A stretch of DNA of 64,000 nucleotides from Paracoccaceae bacterium. GTDB lineage: Bacteria > Pseudomonadota > Alphaproteobacteria > Rhodobacterales > Rhodobacteraceae. The notes below the pieces were generated by a model. The model did no database searches. It was given only the letters and a program-made list of their open reading frames with translations, and was not told the origin of the DNA. Of the stretch, positions 7,186 through 15,093 are shown in pieces. A program made the position numbers and the translations under genes. The DNA is taken from positions 496,001-560,000 of the forward strand of contig SDAL01000001.1 in assembly GCA_004153385.1 (NCBI GenBank), given 5' to 3'. Each line of letters opens with the position of its first letter. Within the stretch, counting starts at the first letter, position 1.

Positions 7186-8482
7186 TGAGTTTCTGAACGC
7201 TCTGGACGAGAACGGCCTGCTGGCGTTGCCATGGATGTTCGAGTTTTGGGCATTGCCACATCAGCTGCCTCCGCGGGGCGCATGGAAAAGCTGGGTGATT
7301 ATGGGAGGGCGCGGTGCGGGCAAAACCCGCGCCGGTGCGGAGTGGGTGCGCACACAGGTTGAATCGGCCACCCCTTTGGATGCGGGCCGCGCCGCGCGCG
7401 TTGCGCTGGTGGGGGAAACCTATGATCAGGTGCGCGATGTGATGGTGTTCGGCGAAAGCGGGATATTGGCATGCTCGCCACCTGACCGCAGGCCGAAATG
7501 GGAAGCCACGCGCAGGCGGCTTGTGTGGCCCAATGGTGCCACGGCCACGGCCTATTCCGCATCAGAACCGGAGGCGATGCGCGGCCCGCAATTCGATGCG
7601 GCATGGGTGGATGAGCTGGCAAAGTGGAAAAAAGCTGAAGAGGCATGGGATATGCTGCAATTCGCATTGCGGCTTGGGGACCATCCCCAGCAGGTGGTGA
7701 CCACCACACCGCGCAATGTGGCGGCATTGAAGGCGATCATCAACAACCCCTCGACCGTGGTGACACATGCGCCAACAGAGGCCAATCGCGCGTATCTGGC
7801 AGAGAGTTTTCTGACGGAAATCCAGACCCGCTATAAGGGCACACGATTGGGGCGTCAGGAGATTGAGGGTGTCTTTCTTGATGATGTCGAGGGCGCGCTT
7901 TGGACCACGGCGATGCTGGAGGGGGCACGGGTGGCCACGCCGCCGCCAATGGATCGTGTGGTTGTGGCGCTGGATCCTGCGGTGAGTGCGGGGGCGGGGG
8001 CGGATGCCTGCGGCATTGTGGTGGCCGGTGTCGTAATGGAAGGCGCGCCGCAAAACTGGCGCGCCTATGTTCTGGAAGATCGCACGCTGCATGGCCGGCC
8101 CACGGACTGGGCCCATGCCGCGATCCGCGCGATGAAGGAATTCGGCGCAGACAGGCTGGTCGCGGAGGTCAATCAGGGCGGTGATCTGATCGAGGAAATC
8201 CTGCGCCAGATCGATCCTTTGGTGCCGTTTCGGGCACTGCGGGCAGGGCGCGGCAAGACGATCCGCGCAGAGCCTGTGGCCGCCCTTTACGAGCAAGGTC
8301 GCGTCGCGCATTGCCGCACGGGCGATCTGGGCGCATTGGAAGACCAGATGTGCCAGATGTCACTGCGTGGCTATCAGGGCAAGGGGTCGCCCGACCGTGT
8401 AGATGCGCTGGTCTGGGCGTTGAGCGAGCTGATGATTGTGCCCGCAGGTGCCTATCGCAGGCCCCAGATCCGCGGGCTTTAG
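7067..8482 (+). CDS. GTA large terminase subunit TerL (g2)
   Basis: Packaging ATPase and nuclease that drives DNA into the GTA head. The ATPase domain has a Walker A motif GGRGAGKT (Lys86) and Walker B with catalytic Glu in AAWVDELA. The C-terminal RNase H-like nuclease domain shows acidic clusters in VVALDPAVS, VAEVNQGGD and PDRVDALVWAL. At 471 residues the length fits the family. The start is TTG at 7067, chosen because GAGGAAAGGA ends six bases before it and the N-terminal alignment region (ATPEEVDEF) requires a start upstream of the g1 stop. It therefore overlaps g1 by 119 bases. Confidence 0.95.
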   Translation: MKNSAEKLPGLSRDTRSTSPQPELRSGAGWLACATPEEVDEFLNALDENGLLALPWMFEFWALPHQLPPRGAWKSWVIMGGRGAGKTRAGAEWVRTQVESATPLDAGRAARVALVGETYDQVRDVMVFGESGILACSPPDRRPKWEATRRRLVWPNGATATAYSASEPEAMRGPQFDAAWVDELAKWKKAEEAWDMLQFALRLGDHPQQVVTTTPRNVAALKAIINNPSTVVTHAPTEANRAYLAESFLTEIQTRYKGTRLGRQEIEGVFLDDVEGALWTTAMLEGARVATPPPMDRVVVALDPAVSAGAGADACGIVVAGVVMEGAPQNWRAYVLEDRTLHGRPTDWAHAAIRAMKEFGADRLVAEVNQGGDLIEEILRQIDPLVPFRALRAGRGKTIRAEPVAALYEQGRVAHCRTGDLGALEDQMCQMSLRGYQGKGSPDRVDALVWALSELMIVPAGAYRRPQIRGL

Positions 8483-8536
8483 CGCCATTGACGGCGGGGC
8501 GGTCTGCTTGCACCGCGAGAACATCACTGCAGTCCG

Positions 8537-8569
8537 AAGGCGCGCCCCCGACAGGTCGCGCCTTTTTCA
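8537..8569 (+). terminator. Terminator-like hairpin between TerL and portal genes
   Basis: AAGGCGCG pairs with CGCGCCTT around a 12-base loop and is followed by a T run. It lies in the 132-base gap between g2 and g3, inside an operon whose genes must be expressed together. Confidence 0.65.
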
Positions 8570-8614
8570 TTGCACGCGTGCCGCATTAAGCGGTGCGCGC
8601 GAAAGGAGGTCTGG

Positions 8615-9784
8615 ATGGGACTGAATATATTCAAGAAAACAGCGAATGGCGCGCCGGAGGCAAAGGCCACGCGCCCTGTTCGTGCGGTGGGGCTGGCCGG
8701 TGGGCGCAGTGTCTGGAGTGCGCGCGACACATCGACCATGACGCGCACCGGCTTTGCCAACAATCCGATTGGCTTTCGCTGTGTGAAGCTGATTGCCGAG
8801 GCGGCATCGGCATTGGCGTTGGTGTGTCACGACAAGGAACGGCGCTATGAGGATCATCCGTTGATCAACCTGATACGCCGCCCCAACACGACCCAGGGCC
8901 AGGCGGAGTTTCTGGAGGCGCTTTACGCGCAGATCCTGCTGACGGGGGACAGCTATATCGAGGCGGTGTGCGACCGGTCCGCGATGCTCGCAGCGCTGCA
9001 TGTGCTGCGCTCCGACAGGATGAGTGTCGTGCCGGGCAGCGATGGCTGGCCAGAGGCCTATGAATATACCGTGGCAGGCCAGCGGCACCGTTTCGATATG
9101 ACCGGCCATCCCGATCCCTTGTGCCATATCAAGAGCTTTCATCCGCATGATGATCACTACGGGTTTTCGCCAATGCAGGCGGCGGCCGTGGCGGTGGATG
9201 TTCACAACAGTGCAAGCCATTGGTCAAAATCGCTTCTGGATAATGCGGCGCGTCCCTCAGGTGCGATCATCTATCGCGGTTCGGATGGTCAGGGTGTGCT
9301 GAGCACCGATCAGTATGACCGGCTGACGTTCGAACTGGAAAGCCATCATCAAGGCGCGAGAAATGCGGGCCGCCCGATGTTGTTGGAGGGGGGCTTGGAT
9401 TGGAAACCCATGGGGTTTTCCCCGTCGGATATGGAGTTCCACGAGACGAAACTGGCCGCCGCCCGCGAGATTGCAGGTGCCTTCGGGGTGCCGCCCATGT
9501 TGTTGGGGATCCCGGGGGATGCGACCTATGCCAACTATGCCGAAGCCCATCGTGCCTTCTACCGGTTGACCGTCCTGCCATTGGCCACACGGGTGACGGC
9601 GGCGCTTGCGTGGTGGTTGTCCACCCATCTGGGCGAACAGCTAGAGCTGCGCCCCGATCTTGACCAGTTGCCCGCACTGGCCGGCGAGCGCGAGGCGCAA
9701 TGGAAACGGGTGGGCGAGGCCACGTTCCTGACGGATGCAGAGAAACGCGCCCTGTTGGGGTTGCCGCGTCAGGTCGAGGCATAG
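8615..9784 (+). CDS. GTA portal protein (g3)
   Basis: HK97-type phage portal protein, 389 residues, which forms the dodecameric ring at one capsid vertex through which DNA enters and leaves. Recognisable family stretches are RPNTTQGQAEFLEA, LTGDSYIE, HWSKSLLDNAARPSGAI and the region GVPPMLLGIPGDATYANY. The start at 8615 (MGLNIFKK) has a strong AAAGGAGGT four bases upstream; the open frame continues to 8570 without family resemblance. It follows TerL and precedes g3.5, as in R. capsulatus. Confidence 0.95.
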   Translation: MGLNIFKKTANGAPEAKATRPVRAVGLAGGRSVWSARDTSTMTRTGFANNPIGFRCVKLIAEAASALALVCHDKERRYEDHPLINLIRRPNTTQGQAEFLEALYAQILLTGDSYIEAVCDRSAMLAALHVLRSDRMSVVPGSDGWPEAYEYTVAGQRHRFDMTGHPDPLCHIKSFHPHDDHYGFSPMQAAAVAVDVHNSASHWSKSLLDNAARPSGAIIYRGSDGQGVLSTDQYDRLTFELESHHQGARNAGRPMLLEGGLDWKPMGFSPSDMEFHETKLAAAREIAGAFGVPPMLLGIPGDATYANYAEAHRAFYRLTVLPLATRVTAALAWWLSTHLGEQLELRPDLDQLPALAGEREAQWKRVGEATFLTDAEKRALLGLPRQVEA

Positions 9785-9787
9785 GCC

Positions 9788-10021
9788 ATGGCAACAGGTG
9801 GGTCGCGTTATCTCAAGGAACCGTTTGATCTGCACGAGGAACGGTTCAACGCCACCGACAAGATCATGGCGTTGCAATTCGATCAGGTGGAGCACCGGCT
9901 GCAACGGATCGAGACCATGCTGGCCGGGCTGGAGAGACGGCTGTGGATGGCGGTTTACGGTGTGGTGGCGGTGGTGCTGTCGCAGGCGGTGTACGGGCTG
10001 ATCGAACTGGCCCCAAATTGA
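9788..10021 (+). CDS. GTA head formation protein g3.5
   Basis: Small 77-residue protein equivalent by position and size to rcc01685 of R. capsulatus, a conserved GTA gene of unclear role in head formation. The N-terminal half is charged and helical (LHEERFNATDKIMALQFDQV), followed by a leucine-rich heptad segment and a hydrophobic C-terminal helix (WMAVYGVVAVVLSQAVYGLI) that could span a membrane. It starts 3 bases after the portal stop and ends 13 bases before the protease gene, so translation is likely coupled. Confidence 0.8.
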   Translation: MATGGSRYLKEPFDLHEERFNATDKIMALQFDQVEHRLQRIETMLAGLERRLWMAVYGVVAVVLSQAVYGLIELAPN

Positions 10022-10034
10022 GGAGTTTTCGAAG

Positions 10035-10589
10035 ATGATAGCGAAAGACTACGGGCTGGAGCTGAAATACTGCGCGCCCGGCGGTCAGGCGGGCAACCTG
10101 TTTTTGGAGGCAGATCACCGGATTACCGGATATGCCAGCCTGTTTGGGTGCCCTGACCAAGGGGGCGATGTGGTGTGCGCAGGCGCCTATCAACGGGGGC
10201 TTGCACGGCTGGAGGCCGAGGGCGGCCGGGTCAAGATGTTGTGGCAACACGATCCGGCCCAGCCCATCGGTGTGTGGGACGAAATCCGCGAGGATGCGCA
10301 TGGTCTTTTCGTGCGCGGCCGGTTGCTGCCAGAGGTGGCCCGGGCCGGTGAGGCGCTGTCGCTTATCAAGGCAGGTGCGATTGATGGATTGTCGATCGGC
10401 TACAAGGTGAGGCGCGCGACCAAGACCGCGCAGGGCCAAAGGCTGCTTGAGGAGCTGGAGCTGTGGGAGGTGTCTGTGGTGACATTCCCGATGCTGCGCG
10501 AGGCGCGGGTTGCTGCGAAAGCCGCCTGCGAGATGGAAGATTTGGCGCAGGCGCTGCAAGCGACGGCGACAAGACTGGCGGATCGCTGA
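10035..10589 (+). CDS. GTA prohead protease (g4)
   Basis: HK97-family (U35) prohead maturation protease of 184 residues that trims the capsid scaffold region during head assembly. The domain begins with ITGYASLFG. The proposed catalytic His72 lies in MLWQHDP and Ser120 in DGLSIGY, the usual herpesvirus-type protease pair. It is the fourth structural gene, immediately before the major capsid gene, as in all cluster-type GTAs. An AGGAG-like site precedes ATG 10035. Confidence 0.93.
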   Translation: MIAKDYGLELKYCAPGGQAGNLFLEADHRITGYASLFGCPDQGGDVVCAGAYQRGLARLEAEGGRVKMLWQHDPAQPIGVWDEIREDAHGLFVRGRLLPEVARAGEALSLIKAGAIDGLSIGYKVRRATKTAQGQRLLEELELWEVSVVTFPMLREARVAAKAACEMEDLAQALQATATRLADR

Positions 10590-10629
10590 GCGAACGCCCC
10601 AAAGAATACCACACTGAAAAGGAGAGAGG

Positions 10630-11829
10630 ATGACACCCCGAAACGAGGATCGGGCCGTAACAGCTATGTCTGACGGTCTGGATGGAACGCGTCAGGTGAA
10701 AGCGGCGCTGGAAAGCATTTTGACCGAGGTCAAAGGCTTTCAAAACGAGATCAAAGTGAAATTTCAAAAACAAGAAGAGCGTTTGAACATGATGCAGAAA
10801 AAAAGCTTGAATTTCGGTCGTCCGGCCCTGTCGACGAGCGTGGAGAGCACAGCGCCCCATCAAAAGGCGTTTGATGCCTATTTGCGCTCGGGCGATGATG
10901 ACGGGCTGCGTGGCCTGCATCTGGAGGGCAAGGCGCTCAACAGTTCGGTCGCAGCCGACGGCGGCTATCTGGTGGATCCGCAAACAACCGAGACGATCCG
11001 CAATGTGCTGCATTCGACGGCGTCGATCCGTCAGATTGCCAATGTGGTGAAGGTAGAGGCCACCAGTTTCGATGTGCTGGTGGATCATGGCGAGATGGGA
11101 TCGGGCTGGGCATCGGAGACGGCAAGCCTGAGCGAGACCAGCACCCCCCAGATCGACCGGATTTCGATCCCGCTGTACGAGCTGGCCGCGATGCCCAAAG
11201 CAAGCCAGCGCCTGCTGGACGATGTGGCCTTCGACATCGAGACATGGCTGGCCAACCGGATTGCCGATAAATTTGCGCGCGCCGAGGCGCAGGCGTTTAT
11301 CAACGGCAACGGCGATGAGAAGCCCAAAGGCTTTTTGACCCACCCGGCGGTGAAAAACGACGATTGGGTATGGGGCAAGCTTGGATATGTGGCCACCGGC
11401 GCCAATGCCGATTTCGCCCCCACGGCTGCGGCGGATGCGATTGTGGATCTGGTCTATGCGCTGGAGGCCGAATATCGCGGCGGTGCAAGTTTCGTGATGA
11501 ATTCCAAGACCGCAGGCGCCGTGCGCAAGATGAAAGATGCCGATGGCCGGTTCTTGTGGTCCGATGGGTTGGCACAGGGAGAGCCTGCACGGTTGATGGG
11601 CTATCCGGTGCTGATTGCAGAAGACATGCCCGATATCGCAGCCGGTGCCTTTGCGGTCGCTTTCGGTGATTTTGCCCAAGGGTATACGATCGCCGAACGC
11701 CCCGATCTGCGGGTGCTGCGTGACCCGTTCTCGGCCAAGCCGCATGTGCTGTTTTATGCCTCCAAGCGGGTGGGCGGGGATGTCAGCGATTTCGCGGCAA
11801 TCAAGCTTTTGAAATTCGCAACCGCGTAA
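10630..11829 (+). CDS. GTA major capsid protein (g5)
   Basis: HK97-fold major capsid protein, 399 residues, building the GTA head. The first 100 or so residues form a charged helical scaffold-like segment (EDRAVTAMSDGLDGTRQVK) that the prohead protease is expected to remove. The mature region begins near LNSSVAADGGYLVDP and shows typical HK97 stretches such as FARAEAQAFINGNG and FAVAFGDFAQGY. ATG 10630 is preceded by GGAGAGAGG. A 232-base gap with strong secondary structure follows before g6, perhaps to set the high capsid expression level. Confidence 0.96.
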   Translation: MTPRNEDRAVTAMSDGLDGTRQVKAALESILTEVKGFQNEIKVKFQKQEERLNMMQKKSLNFGRPALSTSVESTAPHQKAFDAYLRSGDDDGLRGLHLEGKALNSSVAADGGYLVDPQTTETIRNVLHSTASIRQIANVVKVEATSFDVLVDHGEMGSGWASETASLSETSTPQIDRISIPLYELAAMPKASQRLLDDVAFDIETWLANRIADKFARAEAQAFINGNGDEKPKGFLTHPAVKNDDWVWGKLGYVATGANADFAPTAAADAIVDLVYALEAEYRGGASFVMNSKTAGAVRKMKDADGRFLWSDGLAQGEPARLMGYPVLIAEDMPDIAAGAFAVAFGDFAQGYTIAERPDLRVLRDPFSAKPHVLFYASKRVGGDVSDFAAIKLLKFATA

Positions 11830-12061
11830 GGGATGGAAACAGGGCGGGGGTACGTCCGCCGCCTTGAGTTGCGAACGGGTATGTTCGTTCGCAGATCCCG
11901 GGCAGGCGCGGGCGGCTTTCGTCGTCGTCTAGCTGTAGCCTCCGTCCGAGCGAGGGCGGGAGGGCTCGTGTCTGCCAGGGTGTTGGCGTCCCGCCCCCCT
12001 CCCAAGCGGGAATTGGGGGGTGGGCGTCGGCCAGATGACATATTTCAAAAGGGGTATGACG
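11830..12061 (+). other. Structured intergenic spacer between capsid and connector genes
   Basis: No gene is recognised in this 232-base spacer. It contains several potential hairpins: GGCGG/CCGCC near 11853-11872, GAACG/CGTTC at about 11873-11890, and a strong one at about 11994-12025 where CCCCCCTCCC pairs with GGGA and GGGGGG around AAGC. None has a U-tract. The structures could protect the upstream capsid mRNA or mark a processing site. AAAAGGGG at 12047-12054 is the ribosome site of g6. Confidence 0.5.
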
Positions 12062-12658
12062 ATGATGTTAACCGAAGCAATACCGGTTGAGACCGCGCGC
12101 TTGCCGATTGCCGCGTTTCGCGGACATCTGAAGCTGGGGCGCGGATTTTCTGATGCCGGCGCGGAGGATGTGGCGCTTGAGGCGTATTTGCGTGCCAGTC
12201 TGGCCATGATCGAGACACGCACGGCCAAGGCGCTTTTGGCGCGGGAGTTCAGATGGCAGATTGAAAGATGGCGCAACAGGCACTGCCAGCCGATGCCGGT
12301 GGCCCCTGTTCAGTCGATCACACAGATCGCCTTGTATGACGGATCGGGCGCTGCAGAGGTTCTGCCATCTGATCGATATAATCTGGTGGCAGACGCGTCG
12401 CGCCCCAAGATTATATCACGGGGCGCGGGGTTGGGGGACATCGAACACGGCGGGTTTGCCCGGATCGATTTTCGTGCGGGCTTTGGCGAGGAATGGGGCG
12501 CGATCCCCCCCGATCTGGCACAGGCGGTTTTTTTGTTGGCCGCGTTCTATTTCGAGCATCGTCACGAGGGGGCGGGGGCGCATGACGCGATACCTTTCGG
12601 CGTGAACACATTGATCGAAGGCTGGCGCACGGTGCGGGTGTTCGGGGGGCGGCGATGA
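12062..12658 (+). CDS. GTA head-tail connector/adaptor (g6)
   Basis: Phage gp6-like head-tail connector of about 198 residues that sits under the portal. The fold of helices with a central segment giving LRASLAMIETRTAKALL and the trailing IPPDLAQAVFLLAAFYFEHR is typical of the family. The start at 12062 (MMLTEAIP) is preferred because AAAAGGGG ends 7 bases before it; ATG 12056 would be only one base from that site. The stop overlaps the g7 start as ATGA. Confidence 0.9.
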   Translation: MMLTEAIPVETARLPIAAFRGHLKLGRGFSDAGAEDVALEAYLRASLAMIETRTAKALLAREFRWQIERWRNRHCQPMPVAPVQSITQIALYDGSGAAEVLPSDRYNLVADASRPKIISRGAGLGDIEHGGFARIDFRAGFGEEWGAIPPDLAQAVFLLAAFYFEHRHEGAGAHDAIPFGVNTLIEGWRTVRVFGGRR

Positions 12659-12990
12659 TGGAAGTGCCGCATCTGAACCGCGTGCTCGCGTTGGAGACGC
12701 CGCAAAATACCCCCGATGGCGCCGGCGGGTTCGAGCAGACATGGCAGGTGCTTGGCGAGTTATGGGCCGAGTTGCGGGCAGGCACCGGGCGGGTGCATGC
12801 CGTTCAGGGTATGACACTGGGATCCGTGCCGATGCAGATCAATGTCCGGTGGGCGCCCGAAGGCTCGCCCAGACGGCCGCGTGCAGGGCAACGCCTGCGC
12901 GAAGGGGGCCGTTTGTTCGCCATTCTGGCAGTAGCGGACGGACCTGCGGGATATCTGCGCTGCTTTGCAACAGAGGAGGTTTCACTATGA
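12655..12990 (+). CDS. GTA head closure protein / stopper (g7)
   Basis: Phage head-tail joining protein of 111 residues that closes the head after packaging. The region WQVLGELWAELRAGTGR followed by the segment RPRAGQRLREGGRLFAILAV matches the beta-barrel SPP1 gp16-like family. It overlaps g6 by four bases and g8 by four bases (ATGA junctions), so the three are translationally coupled. Confidence 0.88.
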   Translation: MMEVPHLNRVLALETPQNTPDGAGGFEQTWQVLGELWAELRAGTGRVHAVQGMTLGSVPMQINVRWAPEGSPRRPRAGQRLREGGRLFAILAVADGPAGYLRCFATEEVSL

Positions 12991-13394
12991 GTTACGGCTT
13001 TGCGCCTGCGTTACAAGAGGCGATTTATCAAAGACTTATTGCGGATGCGGCGGTCATGGAGCTGAGCAATGGCGCGGTGTACGACGCAGCTCCTCCCGGC
13101 CCGACGCCCGGAGCCTATGTGACGCTTGGCGCAGAAGACGTTCGCGATGCCAGCGATGCGAGCGGCGCAGGTGCGCGCCATGATTTCACGGTCTCTGTCG
13201 TGAGCGACGAGGCCGGGTTTTACAGCATAAAGCAACTGGCTGCTGCCGTATCGGATGCTGTTTTGGAGGGTGATCTGGTGTTGGACGCAGGGCGGATCGT
13301 CGGGGTGTGGTTTCGTCGTGCCACCGCACAGCGGCGCGAGAAAGACGGCATCCGCCGGATCGATTTACGCTTCAGGGCGCGCGTCAGCGCGTGA
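12987..13394 (+). CDS. GTA tail terminator protein, DUF3168 (g8)
   Basis: DUF3168 protein of 135 residues that caps the tail tube at the head end. It starts at ATG 12987 (MSYGFAPALQEAIYQRL) with AGAGGAGGT six bases upstream; the same frame is open back to 12741 but that part is the shadow of g7. The segments YVTLGAEDVRDASDASG and HDFTVSVVSDEAGF are typical. A terminator-like hairpin lies between this gene and g9. Confidence 0.9.
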   Translation: MSYGFAPALQEAIYQRLIADAAVMELSNGAVYDAAPPGPTPGAYVTLGAEDVRDASDASGAGARHDFTVSVVSDEAGFYSIKQLAAAVSDAVLEGDLVLDAGRIVGVWFRRATAQRREKDGIRRIDLRFRARVSA

Positions 13395-13419
13395 GGCAGA
13401 CAAAACAACTGTAACGGCT

Positions 13420-13442
13420 GCGCCTTCAGGGGCGCTTTTTTT
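13420..13442 (+). terminator. Terminator-like hairpin before the tail tube gene
   Basis: GCGCC pairs with GGCGC around TTCAGG, followed by seven T. It lies in the 69-base gap between g8 and g9 and ends 21 bases before the g9 start. The stem is short (5 bp) but the U-tract is the best in the operon. It may attenuate downstream transcription or protect the upstream mRNA. Confidence 0.6.
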
Positions 13443-13463
13443 ATGACAAAACGGAGCGGAAAA

Positions 13464-13874
13464 ATGGCAGTTCAAAATGGCAAAGACCTGTTGATCAAGC
13501 TGGATCTCGGGGAAGGACAGTTCGAGACGATCGCGGGGCTGCGGGCCTCACGTATCAGTTTCAACGCAGAGACGGTCGATGTGACCTCGCTTGAGAGCGA
13601 AGGGCGCTGGCGGGAGCTCTTGGGGGGGGCGGGTGTCCGCTCGGCGGCAATTTCGGGGGCCGGTGTGTTTCGCGATCAGGCAACCGATGCCCGCGCGCGA
13701 CAGATTTTCTTTGATGGGGAGGTGCCTGATTTTCAGGTGGTCATACCAGATTTCGGAATTGTTCAGGGCCCCTTTGCGATCACGGCGGTGGATTATGCGG
13801 GTACCCATGACGGGGAAGCAACCTTTGAGTTGAGCATGGCGTCCGCCGGGGCATTGCGCTTTGTCGCGATTTGA
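13464..13874 (+). CDS. GTA major tail tube protein (g9)
   Basis: Major tail protein of 136 residues, the repeated subunit of the tail tube. Family features include the N-terminal MAVQNGKDLLIKLD, the segment ISFNAETVDVTSLESEGRWRE and the C-terminal EATFELSMASAGALRF. The start at 13464 is preferred over 13443 because GGAG lies seven bases upstream and tail tube proteins of this group begin MA-QNG. It follows the terminator-like hairpin at 13420-13442, so its high expression may depend on processing or read-through there. Confidence 0.93.
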   Translation: MAVQNGKDLLIKLDLGEGQFETIAGLRASRISFNAETVDVTSLESEGRWRELLGGAGVRSAAISGAGVFRDQATDARARQIFFDGEVPDFQVVIPDFGIVQGPFAITAVDYAGTHDGEATFELSMASAGALRFVAI

Positions 13875-13886
13875 GGAGGGACGGAC

Positions 13887-14204
13887 ATGAACCCTTGGGC
13901 CGGAGAAGTAGAAGTAACGCTGAACGGCACCCGCCATGTGGCCAAGCTAACCCTTGGCGCATTGGCGGAACTGGAGGCGGATATGGACGAGGATAGCTTG
14001 CCTGCCTTGGTCGAACGTTTCGAGGCGGGCCGGTTTTCAAGTCGCGATGTGCTGGCGCTTTTGCTGGCGGGATTGCGCGGCGGCGGGTGGCACGGCGACG
14101 CCGAGCAGTTGCGCCACGCTGATATCGGTGGTGGCGCGCTTCATGCAGCCACGCTGGCTGCGACCCTTTTGACACGCGGTTTTGCCCCGCCCGATGCGCA
14201 ATGA
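13887..14204 (+). CDS. GTA tail assembly chaperone (g10)
   Basis: Gene transfer agent family protein of 105 residues, similar to phage tail assembly chaperones of the TAC_11 type. It has an N-terminal beta segment (GEVEVTLNGTRHVAKLTLGALAEL is split by the start of the helical part) followed by helices with LVERFEAGRFSSRDVLALLLAGL. It overlaps g10.1 by four bases (ATGA). Such a pair of overlapping small genes before the tape measure is the usual phage chaperone arrangement; no slippery heptamer for frameshifting is evident. Confidence 0.85.
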   Translation: MNPWAGEVEVTLNGTRHVAKLTLGALAELEADMDEDSLPALVERFEAGRFSSRDVLALLLAGLRGGGWHGDAEQLRHADIGGGALHAATLAATLLTRGFAPPDAQ

Positions 14205-14422
14205 GCGGGCTTGATTGGCCGGGCTTGATGCGGGCGGGGCTGAACGGGCTACGCCTGCATCCGGCAGAATTCTGGGCACTGAGCCCTGCTGAACTGGCGA
14301 TGATGCTGGGGGAGAGAGGACAGGCGGCGGGACTGGACCGCGCCGGGTTCGAGGCCTTGTTGCAAGCCTTTCCCGATCACGGGGCAGGCGATGGACATGA
14401 TGCGTCACGAAAGGACGGATAA
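14201..14422 (+). CDS. GTA tail assembly chaperone (g10.1)
   Basis: Protein of 73 residues equivalent to rcc01693, in the phage tail assembly chaperone TAC_6 family. Its sequence has the recognisable LRLHPAEFWALSPAELAMML, with W and P spacing typical of the family. It starts inside the g10 stop (ATGA) and its stop overlaps the g11 start (TAATG), so three consecutive genes are coupled. It probably acts with g10 on the tape measure protein. Confidence 0.85.
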   Translation: MSGLDWPGLMRAGLNGLRLHPAEFWALSPAELAMMLGERGQAAGLDRAGFEALLQAFPDHGAGDGHDASRKDG

Positions 14423-15081
14423 TGACAGAACCTGAAGATTATGACGCGCTTGCTGAGAGCGCGCAGGAAATGGCGCGCGCCTTGAGCGGGGCAGAAGGCA
14501 TGACGGCGCGGTTTTCCGATGAGCTGTCGGCCTTGCGCGGCAGCATGAGCATGACGAACCGCGAGGTATCGACACTTTCAAACCGGTTTGGGCGCGACTT
14601 GCGTCGTGCTTTTGATGGTTTGGTCTTTGATGGCGTAAAACTCTCTGATGCGCTGCGCGGGGTTTCGGGCGCATTGTCCTCTGCCGCCTATGGTGTGGCG
14701 ATGCGACCGTTGGAACGCAGTGCAGGCGCGATACTGGAGCAAGGCATAGGGGCGCTGTCATCGGCGGTTTTTCCCTTTGCCAACGGCGCACCCTTTGCCC
14801 AAGGGCGGGTGCAGCCTTTCGCCAAAGGCGGCGTGGTCAGTCAACCCACGCAATTTGCCATGCGCAACGGCACGGGCTTGATGGGCGAGGCCGGGCCGGA
14901 GGCGATTATGCCGTTGCAGCGCGGCGCGGACGGGCGATTGGGCGTGCGCGCGCAGGGCGGGCAAACCGTACATGTGGTGATGAATATCTCCACCCCCGAC
15001 GCGGCGGGTTTCAAACGTTCACAAAGTCAGATTGCCGCAGGGCTGAACCGCGCGCTTATGCGCGGGTCGCGCAACTCATAG
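14422..15081 (+). CDS. GTA tail tape measure protein (g11)
   Basis: Short tape measure protein of 219 residues, which fits the short tail of GTA particles and is far smaller than most siphophage tape measures. The N-terminal helical part (LAESAQEMARALSG) is followed by a hydrophobic glycine/alanine-rich region (ALSSAAYGVAMRPL) and the conserved C-terminal pattern FAKGGV, then GLMGEAGPEAIMPL, seen at the ends of many tape measure proteins. It follows g10.1 with a TAATG overlap. Confidence 0.92.
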   Translation: MTEPEDYDALAESAQEMARALSGAEGMTARFSDELSALRGSMSMTNREVSTLSNRFGRDLRRAFDGLVFDGVKLSDALRGVSGALSSAAYGVAMRPLERSAGAILEQGIGALSSAVFPFANGAPFAQGRVQPFAKGGVVSQPTQFAMRNGTGLMGEAGPEAIMPLQRGADGRLGVRAQGGQTVHVVMNISTPDAAGFKRSQSQIAAGLNRALMRGSRNS

Positions 15082-15093
15082 AAGGCGAACATC

